From NCBI RefSeq assembly GCF_964021845.1, contig NZ_CAXHZC010000001.1, positions 434,001-498,000 of the forward strand: a DNA stretch of 64,000 nucleotides. The letters run 5' to 3'. This document shows, in pieces, positions 9,103 to 18,219 of the stretch (position 1 is its first letter; each line of letters starts with the position of its first letter). The translations under genes were made by a program, and so were the position numbers. Below the pieces are notes generated by a model. The model was not told the DNA's origin, made no database searches, and saw nothing but the letters and a program-made list of their open reading frames with translations. The stretch is from Arcticibacterium sp964021845. Its GTDB lineage: Bacteria; Bacteroidota; Bacteroidia; Cytophagales; Spirosomataceae.

Positions 9103-9888
9103 CTACAACCTCCAAATCCCCATTCCGCCATCAGGAGCTATCATTTGACCCGTGCAATAAGGGATTTGGCCTGTGGCCATAGCGGCGACAAGTGTGCCAA
9201 TATCTTCTGGTGTACCCATTCTTCTTTCTGGGATGATGCCGTCAGAAGCTAGTTTTTCGTATTTGTCTTTTACCACGGTGGTCATATCTGTAGATATTAC
9301 GCCGGGCTGTACCTCATAAACAGGTATGCCAAATTCGGCCAGCTTTACAGCAAAAGATGTACTCATTATACTTAAACTAGCTTTTGCCATGCAGTATTCT
9401 ACTCTGTTTGTAGAGGCTGTTCTGGCAGAGATAGAGGTGATATTTATCATACAAGCCTCAAAGTTAGGGTCTTTCTCTTTTCCCGCTATGAGTTCTTTAA
9501 CGGCCAGTTGGCTCATGAAAAAAGTACCCTTTTGCACTATGTTCATCATGTAGTCGAAGTTTTCTTCGTCTATCTCGAGCATGTCTTTTCTAACCTTTGG
9601 AGCTACTCCTGCATTATTGACCAAAACATTCAATTGCCCGTAATGCTCTTTGATTTTCCTGACAATACTTTCTCTGTCTTCTGCTTTAGAAATATCGCCT
9701 TGGCAGTAGATTACATCTTGACCGTAAGCTTTTAATTCATTTAAAACTTCCTTTACGCCACTTTCGTCTCTTACGCCGTTTATGGCTAAGTTATATCCTT
9801 TTTCGGCTAATGCTTTGGCTATGCCTAGGCCTATTCCTCGGCTTCCTCCGGTTATTAGTGCTACTTTCATTTTTTTGATTTGAGCCAT
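9103..9888 (-). CDS. SDR-family NAD(P)-dependent oxidoreductase
   Basis: 261 aa (or 255 from the ATG at 9870, MKVALITGG, equally plausible). The classical SDR layout is visible: cofactor loop TGGSRGIG, NNAGVAP, the catalytic Ser in the ITSIS region, YCMAK as the Tyr-Lys pair, then the PG motif in VQPGVISTDM. It would reduce or oxidise a keto/hydroxy group. It is often named 3-ketoacyl-ACP reductase, but the context suggests otherwise: it follows a GH88 and an old-yellow-enzyme gene on the same strand. That fits a reductase for the 5-keto-4-deoxyuronate released by GH88. This role is inference. The 198-bp gap to the OYE gene contains an AATG/CATT repeat element. Confidence 0.8.
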   Translation of the reverse strand: MAQIKKMKVALITGGSRGIGLGIAKALAEKGYNLAINGVRDESGVKEVLNELKAYGQDVIYCQGDISKAEDRESIVRKIKEHYGQLNVLVNNAGVAPKVRKDMLEIDEENFDYMMNIVQKGTFFMSQLAVKELIAGKEKDPNFEACMINITSISARTASTNRVEYCMAKASLSIMSTSFAVKLAEFGIPVYEVQPGVISTDMTTVVKDKYEKLASDGIIPERRMGTPEDIGTLVAAMATGQIPYCTGQMIAPDGGMGIWRL

Positions 9889-9936
9889 TAGCTTTTAGCT
9901 ATGGGCTTTTTTTCTTATGTATTTAATATCCAGTGA

Positions 9937-10024
9937 CAATGCTACAATGTGGAAATGTTTCAATGCTCAAACAGTTGTCTAATTTATCTCTTGTATCATT
10001 TACTCCTTAGAGCATTGAAATATT
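9937..10024. repeat. Gene-less double array of 8-bp AATG / CATT units
   Basis: The left arm has four contiguous 8-mers of form NAATGNNN at 9937, 9945, 9953 and 9961. After about 25 bases comes a right arm with CATT-type cores at 9997 (CATT), 10005 (CCTT), 10013 (CATT) and 10021 (TATT), again exactly 8 bases apart. The arms are reverse complements in pattern. They match the arrays bracketing the four-helix-bundle gene at 23975-24343, including the shared unit pair ending in ATGTTTCAATGC. Here no gene lies between the arms. It sits between two co-oriented genes and looks like an empty or mini copy of that cassette. Confidence 0.7.
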
Positions 10025-10086
10025 AATTCTAGATTTTTTTCCTGCTATCATCGAATCCTAAGAACAATGAATATTTAAAGGAGGCA

Positions 10087-11535
10087 CTACATCTTACTTC
10101 TAATTTCCTTCACCACTTTTGCTTCTGGCATTGCTTTGTAATACGGGTCTAGTGGGAAACAACCTGAGATAAGGCCGTTTCTTGGTCCTGTGGTACAGTC
10201 GGAGAAAGTTCTACAGATTTTATTCCTTTTCACTACTTCGCCTTTGATAATATCTGCTGGCATTTCAGGGTAGCTTAGTACCATTCTTCCAAAACCGACC
10301 ATGTCTGCCTTTTTATCATCTAGCACACTTTGGGCTACGTTCGGCAGCCATTCTTGTAAATAGGAGTAGGCAGAACCAATGATTACCATCTCAGGAAATT
10401 GTGCCTTTATTTGTGCAGTTACATTTATTTGACGAGCCACGCCAATAAGTGGGTCTTCAGGTGGTAAATAACCATCAGAAGGAGGGAAAATTGCCGGCCT
10501 GGTAAGGTGCGGGTTATAATAAGGGCTTCCGCCAGTTACGCATATTAGCTCTATACCTAAGTCTTGGGCTAGTTTGATAAACTGAAAAGTCTCCTCCAAC
10601 TCTTCTGAAAGGCCATCTGGAGTGCCAGAGAAAGCATATTTATAGCTTTTCTTATCATTGAATGGTTCTCCAAAACCATCTTCATCTGCTTTAAAAGGAA
10701 TCCAGTCAAAAGCACTTAGTCTTATGCCCATTTGCAAGCCCGGTGCCGCTGCTTTTATACCAGCCACAATATCTCTTAAGAAACGAGTTCTGTTTTCCAT
10801 GCTTCCGCCATATTTACCAGGGCGGTCATAAGACGAAAGGAATTCGTGGCCTAAATAACCATGGCAATGTTTGACGTCAACAAAGTCAAAACCTGCTTTT
10901 TGTGCTAAAACCGCAGCTTTAACATAGTCTTGAATTAAGCCGTCAATATATTCGTCAGTAAGGATTGGGTAGTCTTCTCCTAAACCTTGTTTTTCATTTA
11001 ATACAGGATGGTAGTACAAGATTTTAGGCTCCATCTTGTGTTTGTCGTTCGGTTTACAAAACCTACCTGAGTGCGTAAGCTGAAGACCTACCATTAAATC
11101 AGAGGTATCTCCAAACGCTGCTTCATGCTCTGTATAAAGCATATTGTGGAGGTCCTTGAAATCGTCAAAGTTGGCTTCGTTAATCATCAACTGATTAGGG
11201 TTGGCTCTTCCTTCTGGATTTACCGCTACGGCCTCACAGCCGAAAAGTAATTTTGCACCACTAAGGGCAAAGTTCTTCCATCTTCTTATGGTATGCTCTG
11301 TAGGTTTTCCGTCGGTGGTTCCGTCCCAGCCTTCCATGGGAAGTATGCAAAAGCGGTTACCTATTTCAGAACCAGATTTTAGTTTGATTTTTTCTGCAAA
11401 AACAGAAGAATCTCCAGAGTCCACGTCATGACTAAATGGTAGGTCTGCTCCAATCTCGTTTAAATGCCCTGTGAATTTTTCGGCTGTTTTAAGCTGAGCT
11501 ATTTTCGGATATTTCGCTTTGTTCTTCTTACTCAT
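10087..11535 (-). CDS. NADH:flavin oxidoreductase (old yellow enzyme family)
   Basis: 482 aa. The N-terminal 400 residues form the FMN-binding TIM barrel: NRFCILPMEGWDG, LQLTHSGRF, and DFVDVKHCHGYLGHEFLS with the His pair expected to bind the substrate. YGGSMENRTRFL follows, then phosphate-loop elements near MVGFGRMVLSYP. A Cys-rich patch (CRTFSDCTTGPRNG, then SGC) near the C-terminus recalls the iron-sulfur region of DCR-like enzymes. The second FAD/NAD domain is absent, so this is a single-domain OYE with a tail. It overlaps the GH88 gene by 4 bases. Family members reduce alpha,beta-unsaturated carbonyls, so a keto-sugar or enone derived from unsaturated uronates is a plausible substrate (inference). 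Confidence 0.8.
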   Translation of the reverse strand: MSKKNKAKYPKIAQLKTAEKFTGHLNEIGADLPFSHDVDSGDSSVFAEKIKLKSGSEIGNRFCILPMEGWDGTTDGKPTEHTIRRWKNFALSGAKLLFGCEAVAVNPEGRANPNQLMINEANFDDFKDLHNMLYTEHEAAFGDTSDLMVGLQLTHSGRFCKPNDKHKMEPKILYYHPVLNEKQGLGEDYPILTDEYIDGLIQDYVKAAVLAQKAGFDFVDVKHCHGYLGHEFLSSYDRPGKYGGSMENRTRFLRDIVAGIKAAAPGLQMGIRLSAFDWIPFKADEDGFGEPFNDKKSYKYAFSGTPDGLSEELEETFQFIKLAQDLGIELICVTGGSPYYNPHLTRPAIFPPSDGYLPPEDPLIGVARQINVTAQIKAQFPEMVIIGSAYSYLQEWLPNVAQSVLDDKKADMVGFGRMVLSYPEMPADIIKGEVVKRNKICRTFSDCTTGPRNGLISGCFPLDPYYKAMPEAKVVKEIRSKM

Positions 11536-12905
11536 TTGTTTCTAAATTCTTCGATACAGTTAAAAAACGCATAATCTGGCTTGCCTTTAATCATTTTATC
11601 AATGTAAATGGCAAGTTCTCTGACGTGGTAGTCGCCCCACATACTTGATTCGTGGCAGGCTATTGTTTGCCCTGCTGGCACATTATCCCAACCATTAGGT
11701 TCATGATAAATACTATGTAGCAATATGCCTTGATGGCTTTTTTCTTCAGAAATATAAGGGCTGCTTAAAAGAGCTTTTGAGGAGGTTAGGCCAGCCTTAG
11801 TGTATTTGTCGTCATTCAGGATTTTACCTAATCTTAGTAAACCTTGGGCTGCTATGGCCGCTGCGGTACTGTCAATAGGCTCATAAGCATTATATGGGTC
11901 AGAGTCTACGGTTTTGTAATCACCAAGCTTATATAGGTTTGGTGCTCCTGTATCCCAATATGGTATGCCATCTTTGGCCGTGTTTTCAATGAAGAAGTCG
12001 CAAGTGGCTTTAGCTCCCTTTTCTAAAAGGGCAATCAACTCAGATTTAGGATAGGCTTCTGGAAAAGCACTTTCTGGTATTTTATGAAAGAATTCTAATT
12101 CTTCTGCAAAACCACAAACTGCCCAAGATAAACCTCTGGTCCATGTGGTGAATCCACTAAAACCTTGCTGAGCATTTGGTGAACGGAAGTTACCATCATT
12201 GACATTGAAAATGCACTCATGTGCCGTGCGTCCCCAATCGTCGTATTTGTCTCTGCCTTCATTATAATAAACATTGTATTTGGCGGTAGCCATAATATGT
12301 TTAATGCCTCTTTCTAGAAGACTTATAATTTGGTCATTTTCTCCTTTAAACTGATGTCCCATAAAATGACTCAGCATTAAAATCCTTACCGACCTTATAG
12401 TATCCACAAAAAGCGAATGTGGACCATTAAAAGAGTAGATATAGCCGCCGTCTTTTATGTCGGTCCATCTGGCTCCTTGTACAGTTCCACTTACTTTAAG
12501 AGCCATTTTATAATATTCGGCCTCCCACTCATTGTATGGGATTAGGCCGTCATTCATGAATCTTAAAAGATTTCCATAGGTAGAAATATTATTAAAACCG
12601 TGGTCATGAACACCGATGTGGGTCAAGTGAGAACCCATTTTATTTATGGTGTTGTCTTTTCCAATTTTGAGAAACTGCTCGTCGCCGGTGGCTTCAAACT
12701 GAAGTAGGGCAGAGCCGTATTGAAAACCTTCGGTCCATTCTGTCCAGCCTCTTGAAGAGTATTTTCCATTGACCGTGAAAACGGGAGCTCCGTTAGAACT
12801 ATCGTAGTTTTTTTCAATATCAATTATCTTTTGTCCAGATAATTCCCAGAAGTCGGAGAGTTTAGATTCTAAATCGCTAGGGTTGAGGTTGTAATCAATT
12901 TGCAT
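11532..12905 (-). CDS. Glycoside hydrolase family 88, unsaturated glucuronyl hydrolase
   Basis: 457 aa, no signal peptide, so cytoplasmic. The (alpha/alpha)6 barrel pattern of GH88 is seen: TEGFQYGSALLQFEATGD, HDHGFNN, GGYIYSFNGPHSLFVDTIRS with an Asp expected to be catalytic, WDTGAPNLY and the signature PIDSTAAAIAAQGLLRLG. GH88 enzymes hydrate the C4-C5 double bond of the uronic acid left by polysaccharide lyases, releasing a 4-deoxy-5-keto sugar. It is the first gene of a module followed by an OYE (4-bp overlap) and an SDR. No lyase lies nearby. Some relatives belong to GH105, but overall similarity favours GH88. Confidence 0.8.
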   Translation of the reverse strand: MQIDYNLNPSDLESKLSDFWELSGQKIIDIEKNYDSSNGAPVFTVNGKYSSRGWTEWTEGFQYGSALLQFEATGDEQFLKIGKDNTINKMGSHLTHIGVHDHGFNNISTYGNLLRFMNDGLIPYNEWEAEYYKMALKVSGTVQGARWTDIKDGGYIYSFNGPHSLFVDTIRSVRILMLSHFMGHQFKGENDQIISLLERGIKHIMATAKYNVYYNEGRDKYDDWGRTAHECIFNVNDGNFRSPNAQQGFSGFTTWTRGLSWAVCGFAEELEFFHKIPESAFPEAYPKSELIALLEKGAKATCDFFIENTAKDGIPYWDTGAPNLYKLGDYKTVDSDPYNAYEPIDSTAAAIAAQGLLRLGKILNDDKYTKAGLTSSKALLSSPYISEEKSHQGILLHSIYHEPNGWDNVPAGQTIACHESSMWGDYHVRELAIYIDKMIKGKPDYAFFNCIEEFRNK

Positions 12906-13101
12906 TGATAATGCGTCTTTTATTTAAGTGAAAATTTAGCTTCAAACCACTATGAGTTTCCATGGATAATAAATCCAAGGCTTAATTGACAAGCTAGTCA
13001 ATGTTAATTTTCTTATAGAGGGTTGAAACAGTGCTCTAAGTAATTAAAAAAATGGCAGACTTCATGGGTTTAAGTATTGAAATGTTTTTTTTCAATAGTC
13101 C

Positions 13102-13138
13102 AAAAAAGAAAAAAGCAACATAGTATTACTATGCTGCT
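13102..13138 (-). terminator. Terminator downstream of carB
   Basis: An inverted repeat at 13114-13138 (AGCAACATAGT / ACTATGCTGCT, 3-base loop, one mismatch) is followed on the minus strand by a T-rich run (13113-13102). It lies 32 bases after the carB stop. The hairpin also has T residues on its plus-strand side, so it could act in both directions. Confidence 0.75.
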
Positions 13139-13169
13139 TTTTAGTATTAAGAGTATGAGGTGGTCAAAA

Positions 13170-16013
13170 TTACCTACTCATAAACATATTTCTCTTTTTA
13201 TAAATATCTAAAAAGAACTCGTCTTTCAGGTCATCAATGAAGAAAATCCCTTCTCCTGTCGACTTCATTTCAGGTCCTAGCTCTTTGTTTACATTAGGAA
13301 ACTTATGGAAAGAGAAGACTGGTATTTTGATAGCATAACCTTTTTTGACAGGATTGAAATCAATGTCTTTTACTTTCAATTCACCTAGCATAACCTTAGT
13401 GGCATAGTTTACATATGGCTCTTGGTACGCTTTGCAAATAAAAGGAACAGTTCTAGACGCTCTAGGATTTGCCTCAATGATATAAACGATTTCATCTTTG
13501 ATGGCAAATTGAATATTGATTAGACCTTTGGTATCAAGAGCTATCGCAATTCGTTTGGTATATTCCTCTATTTGATTCATCACATTTTCTGACAAATCAA
13601 AGGCAGGTAATACCGCATAAGAGTCACCAGAGTGAATTCCGGCAGGCTCAATGTGCTCCATAATACCAATGATGTAGGCATCTTCACCGTCGCAAATGGC
13701 GTCGGCTTCGGCTTCTACAGCACCTTCTAAGAAATGGTCAAGAAGGATATTATTATCAGGGATGTCATTCAAAATTTTAACAACATGCTGTTCAAGTTCT
13801 TGCTCGTTGATAACAATCTTCATGTTTTGACCTCCTAGTACATAAGAAGGACGAACCAATAAAGGGAAACCAAGCTCCTTAGATACTTCTACTGCTCTAT
13901 CCGCGGTTCTTACCGTTGTGAATTTTGGATATGGAATATCAAGCTCTACTAATTTTTCAGAGAACCTTCCTCTATCTTCTGCAAGGTCTAGAGCTTCCCA
14001 AGATGTACCAATAATTTTGATACCGTATTTGGTCATTTTTTCAGCCATCTTAAGGGCTGTTTGACCGCCTAACTGTACTATAACACCTTCAGGCTTTTCA
14101 TGCTGAATGATATCATATACATGCTCCCAGAAAACTGGCTCAAAGTACAGTTTATCTGAAATATCAGGGTCGGTAGAAACCGTTTCAGGATTACAGTTAA
14201 TCATGATGGTTTCATAACCACATTCTTTTGCGGCTAAAACTCCATGAACACATGAGTAATCGAACTCAATTCCTTGACCAATTCTGTTTGGACCAGAACC
14301 AATTACTAAGATTTTCTTTTTATCAGAAACTATAGATTCGTTGTCAGGGTTATCCTGCGTTACATTAAACGTACTATAGTAATATGGAGTTTCGGCAGGG
14401 AACTCGGCCGAGCAGGTATCTACACACTTATAGGCTCTTTTGATGCCCATTTCTAGCCTTTTGGCAGAAACCTCACTTTCAAGGCAATGTAACAAATGAG
14501 CTATTTGCCTGTCGGCATAACCTTTTTGCTTTGCTTCTAGTAAAAGATTAGAAGGTAAATCAGCTAGCTTGAAAACTTCAATTTGTTTTTCTAATTGAAT
14601 AAGTTCTTCAATTTGATGCAAGAACCACTTGTCAATTTTACTTAATTTCTGAATTGTATTGAAAGATAATCCAGCTTTAAAAGCGTCATAAATATGGAAA
14701 AGCCTATCCCAAGAAGGGTGCTCTAAACTTTCTTTAAGAGCCGCTTGGTCTCTTAATTCTTTTCCATCTGCTCCTAATCCGTTTCTTCTAATTTCTAAAG
14801 ATTGACAGGCTTTTTGTAAGGCTTCTTGGAAGTTACGTCCAATACCCATGGCTTCACCTACGGCCTTCATTTGAAGTCCTAATTTTCTATCTGCTCCTTT
14901 GAATTTATCAAAATTCCATCTTGGAACTTTAACAATTACATAGTCTATAGCAGGCTCAAAAAACGCCGAAGTACTCCCAGTAATAGGGTTTGTTAATTCA
15001 TCTAAATTATATCCAATGGCTAGCTTTGCAGCTATTTTGGCAATTGGGTATCCTGTGGCCTTAGATGCTAGTGCCGATGAACGGCTCACACGTGGGTTAA
15101 TCTCAATCCCAATTAATTGGTCATCATCTGGGCTCAAAGAGAACTGTACATTACAGCCTCCGGCAAACATCCCTATTCCATTCATCATTTTGATGGCCAT
15201 GTCTCGCATGTGCTGGTAAACGGTGTCTGGAAGTGTCATGGCAGGAGCTACAGTGATAGAATCACCCGTATGCACGCCCATGGCGTCAAAGTTTTCAATG
15301 GTACATATAATGATTATGTTACCAATGTTATCTCTTAGTAGCTCTAGTTCGTATTCTTTCCAACCTAGGATAGATTGCTCCACAAGTACTTCATGTACTG
15401 GAGAAGCGTGTAAACCTGCATTAAGGGCTTTGTCAAAATCTTCAGCAGAATTTACAAAACCACCACCATAGCCACCCATGGTAAACGAAGGTCTAATTAC
15501 TAAAGGGAAACCAATTTCTTGGGCAATTTCTTTTCCTTCTAAGAATGAGCGTGCTGTACGTCCTTTACAAACGTTAACACCTAGTTCATTCATTTTTAAA
15601 CGGAACTTTTCTCTGTCTTCAGTAGTCTCAATGGCGTCAATATCAACACCAATCATCTCTACATTGTATTTTTCCCAAAGCCCAGCTTCGTCACAATCGA
15701 TAGCTAAGTTTAGGGCAGTTTGACCACCCATAGTAGGCAAAACAGCATCAATAGGTTTCCCCATTTCTACGTGTTTTTCGAGAATTTCTTTAATGTATTT
15801 CTTTTCAAGAGGCTTTAAATAGACATGATCCGCGTTTAATGGATCCGTCATAATGGTAGCAGGATTTGAGTTAATTAGCGAAACTTCAATTCCTTCTTCT
15901 CTTAAAGAACGAGCGGCTTGAGAGCCAGAGTAGTCAAATTCACAAGCTTGACCTATAATAATAGGACCAGAGCCGATAATCAAGACTGATTTCAGATTGG
16001 GATTTTTTGGCAT
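13170..16013 (-). CDS. carB: Carbamoyl-phosphate synthase large subunit, short form
   Basis: 947 aa. Both homologous halves are present: N-terminal ATP-grasp unit (IGSGPIIIGQACEFDYSG near residue 12, RPSFTMGGYGGG, EINPRVSRSSALASKATG), a helical oligomerisation region, then the second half (IGSGPNRIGQGIEFDYS, RPSYVLGGQNM, EANPRASRTVPF). It uses ammonia from a glutaminase subunit, bicarbonate and two ATP to make carbamoyl phosphate for arginine and pyrimidines. The protein stops at about residue 947. The E. coli enzyme has about 1073 residues, the last ~138 forming the allosteric MGS-like domain, which is missing here. The ending is natural, with a terminator 32 bases on. carA is not in the window. 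Confidence 0.95.
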   Translation of the reverse strand: MPKNPNLKSVLIIGSGPIIIGQACEFDYSGSQAARSLREEGIEVSLINSNPATIMTDPLNADHVYLKPLEKKYIKEILEKHVEMGKPIDAVLPTMGGQTALNLAIDCDEAGLWEKYNVEMIGVDIDAIETTEDREKFRLKMNELGVNVCKGRTARSFLEGKEIAQEIGFPLVIRPSFTMGGYGGGFVNSAEDFDKALNAGLHASPVHEVLVEQSILGWKEYELELLRDNIGNIIIICTIENFDAMGVHTGDSITVAPAMTLPDTVYQHMRDMAIKMMNGIGMFAGGCNVQFSLSPDDDQLIGIEINPRVSRSSALASKATGYPIAKIAAKLAIGYNLDELTNPITGSTSAFFEPAIDYVIVKVPRWNFDKFKGADRKLGLQMKAVGEAMGIGRNFQEALQKACQSLEIRRNGLGADGKELRDQAALKESLEHPSWDRLFHIYDAFKAGLSFNTIQKLSKIDKWFLHQIEELIQLEKQIEVFKLADLPSNLLLEAKQKGYADRQIAHLLHCLESEVSAKRLEMGIKRAYKCVDTCSAEFPAETPYYYSTFNVTQDNPDNESIVSDKKKILVIGSGPNRIGQGIEFDYSCVHGVLAAKECGYETIMINCNPETVSTDPDISDKLYFEPVFWEHVYDIIQHEKPEGVIVQLGGQTALKMAEKMTKYGIKIIGTSWEALDLAEDRGRFSEKLVELDIPYPKFTTVRTADRAVEVSKELGFPLLVRPSYVLGGQNMKIVINEQELEQHVVKILNDIPDNNILLDHFLEGAVEAEADAICDGEDAYIIGIMEHIEPAGIHSGDSYAVLPAFDLSENVMNQIEEYTKRIAIALDTKGLINIQFAIKDEIVYIIEANPRASRTVPFICKAYQEPYVNYATKVMLGELKVKDIDFNPVKKGYAIKIPVFSFHKFPNVNKELGPEMKSTGEGIFFIDDLKDEFFLDIYKKRNMFMSR

Positions 16014-16050
16014 TTTTTAGAGGAGGTATTTCGATTTATTCATCGAAGCC

Positions 16051-16058
16051 CAAAGTTA
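16051..16058 (-). promoter_or_regulatory. Candidate Bacteroidota -7 box for carB
   Basis: Minus strand reads TAACTTTG, matching the TAnnTTTG consensus of the Bacteroidota primary sigma factor, 38 bases before the carB ATG. No clear -33 element was seen, so this is tentative. Confidence 0.35.
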
Positions 16059-16195
16059 AAGGATGTTTTTGTTTCTTTATAATATTGGTTGGGTTTTTGT
16101 ATAAATTCATGTAGATGGCGTAAAATTTCCATCCAATAGTTGGACAATTCCAATTTGAATCGTTTCTTTTGCAACATTAATTCTTTAATAAGATA

Positions 16196-16666
16196 ATGCT
16201 TCCTATAAAAATCAAAACATCACTTATTATTATAATAAGTTTACTCAGTTCGTATTCGGTATTTGCTCAAGGCGAGGTTTCCATCTTGCCCGTGTATAAC
16301 CCGTCGCACCTTCAGATAAAAGTTACCGCAAATGGCAAGTCTTTAAACAATGTCAAAACTATTGATATTAGTGATAAGGATATTGAATTTAAAGCATTTT
16401 CTGTGGGTAATGATTCTGGCTCAGAATTAGTTATTCCTAAAATAGAAGTTGACCTAGTTAGAGGAGGTAGGCTAATAGCATCCGAAACTATAGGGGAGAA
16501 AGGAAATATTAGTTCTATATTAGAAATAGCCCAGAATAACGATGTAATACGGTTTCTAGTAAACGGAATCTATATTAAAAATGCTTTTGAGAAGTTAGAA
16601 TTGTATTCTATGGGTACGGTGAACTTGATTTATTCAATTGCGGAACAAAGTAAATTAGAGTATTAA
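16196..16666 (+). CDS. Secreted single-domain protein resembling the GldM C-terminal domain
   Basis: 156 aa. Signal peptide about 1-24 ending in VFAQ. The mature part reads like the last domain of GldM: a strand with IEVDLVRGGRLIASE, a Gly-rich turn, SILEIAQNNDVIRFLVNGI, then a final strand pair. In GldM this region (RGG or RNG, then S-x-x-I/L-x-x-A-x-x-G-D-x-L) contacts the gliding/T9SS machinery. Here it stands alone without the transmembrane anchor or inner domains. It might be a periplasmic accessory of a gliding or T9SS motor, or just share the fold. Convergent with the NFACT gene, overlapping it by 4 bases. Confidence 0.5.
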   Translation: MLPIKIKTSLIIIISLLSSYSVFAQGEVSILPVYNPSHLQIKVTANGKSLNNVKTIDISDKDIEFKAFSVGNDSGSELVIPKIEVDLVRGGRLIASETIGEKGNISSILEIAQNNDVIRFLVNGIYIKNAFEKLELYSMGTVNLIYSIAEQSKLEY

Positions 16667-18219
16667 AACTTAGACGGGTCAATAGGCTCTACTAAAATTA
16701 CATCTTCTTTATCTACCATTACTTGACCAGCTAAAGAACCTTTTACTTTTCTTACGAACTTTTTTGGAGTGTAGGCCACGGGCACCATACTGTCATTTTT
16801 TCTTTTAGAAAACCATGCAGCTAAACTGGCTGCTTTTTCTATGACGTATACCGGTGTCCTTGTACCTGGATGTTCTTTTATAATCACATGCGAACCTGGT
16901 ACATCTTTAGCATGAAGCCAAAGGTCATTTTTTGAAGCATACTTTAAAGTGAGGAGGTCGTTATTTTTGGAGTTTTTACCAATTAGTATTTTAAAACCAT
17001 TTACTTCAAAGTGTTTGAAAAGCTCTTCTACGCCTTTATCTTTTTTCTTCTTTTCTACCAAGTCTTCTTTTTTAGCAAATTTCCTTAGCTCACGAAGTGA
17101 AACTTCTTCTTCTAGGCTTTCAAGGTTTGCCTGAAGTTCTTCTAACTCTTTTTCTCTTTTGGCAATATTCTTTTCTAAAAAGTCAATTTCAATTTTCTCT
17201 TTCTTAGCTTTTCTGTAATAGTTCTCAGCGTTTTTTTGAGCAGAAAGGTCTTTCTTTAGTTTTATGGTGATAGGCTCATTGTTGACAAAATCCAATAACT
17301 CTACCGAAGTAGCCTTAGGCGGAATGGCATGAAGGTTAGCCATCAAAATATGACCAATGTCTTGGTTACTAGTTGCAAGAATTATTTGGTCAAGCCTTTG
17401 ATTGGCTTGTTTTAGGTATTGCTCACAGCCTTTTATTGATTTTTGAATTTTTCTTTTGAGCTGCGTCTTTTCAGAATCTAGCTGGGTCACCTGCATTTTC
17501 TCTACGAAATATGCATTTGCTGCTGCAATAGGGTCATCAAAGGTTTTTAAAACTTCACCTACTTCTAATAAGGAGAGTTGAAGTCGGTCGTTTATTCTAA
17601 TCAAATAAAACTGACCTATGTTCAGAACACTATTGATGTCTTGAACCAATGCCCAGTCTTGTTCTAAGTCACCGCTACGTTTTTCTTTGAAAACCTTTTG
17701 GGGTAATTTCCCCCAAGTAGGGTAGACTTTAAATACATCGCCATCCGCCGCCTCAAAAACCTCAAAAGAAGCGGTATTTTCTTGACTGAAATCTGTAATT
17801 TTTAAATCAAAATCCTGTTTGAGCGTATTATTAAAAAGATGGAGTAATTCGTCATTCTGATATGCCAGAATATTACAGCGATTTCCAAACATCTTGAAGA
17901 CCATTACTTTTTGATTGCTTAAATAAACAGCAAAGGCCCTTTCATTGTCAAAAACTTCAACCTTTTCAACCGTTTCATTCAATAGTTCTTTGAAAAGGTC
18001 GATGGAATTTCTTTTAGCCCTATGGAAAACCTCCGTGAAGTATAAACCACTATGGCTTGGTAAAACGGAGCATTTGATGAAAAAGTCTCGTTCAGGATTA
18101 CCGAAACCTATCACCATCTCATCTTTTTCCTGACTGAAACAAGACAGTAATTCTAGGCCTGCCATTTTTTCATGGAGACTCGGTACTAAATGTTTAAAGA
18201 AATGATAATTACAATGCAT
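16663..18219 (-). CDS. NFACT-family RNA-binding protein (RqcH/Rqc2-like)
   Basis: 518 aa. The C-terminal third carries the NFACT-R (DUF814) signature: NDLWLHAKDVPGSHVIIK, AASLAAWFSKRK, and the VMVDKEDVILVEP end. The middle (about 240-370) is a long charged coiled coil. The N-terminal NFACT-N part is recognisable but diverged. In Bacillus, RqcH binds stalled 50S subunits and adds C-terminal alanine tails, with the coiled coil reaching the ribosome stalk. A similar rescue role is likely. The N-terminus overlaps the end of the ppx-like gene by 11 bases, so they are co-transcribed. Confidence 0.8.
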   Translation of the reverse strand: MHCNYHFFKHLVPSLHEKMAGLELLSCFSQEKDEMVIGFGNPERDFFIKCSVLPSHSGLYFTEVFHRAKRNSIDLFKELLNETVEKVEVFDNERAFAVYLSNQKVMVFKMFGNRCNILAYQNDELLHLFNNTLKQDFDLKITDFSQENTASFEVFEAADGDVFKVYPTWGKLPQKVFKEKRSGDLEQDWALVQDINSVLNIGQFYLIRINDRLQLSLLEVGEVLKTFDDPIAAANAYFVEKMQVTQLDSEKTQLKRKIQKSIKGCEQYLKQANQRLDQIILATSNQDIGHILMANLHAIPPKATSVELLDFVNNEPITIKLKKDLSAQKNAENYYRKAKKEKIEIDFLEKNIAKREKELEELQANLESLEEEVSLRELRKFAKKEDLVEKKKKDKGVEELFKHFEVNGFKILIGKNSKNNDLLTLKYASKNDLWLHAKDVPGSHVIIKEHPGTRTPVYVIEKAASLAAWFSKRKNDSMVPVAYTPKKFVRKVKGSLAGQVMVDKEDVILVEPIDPSKF

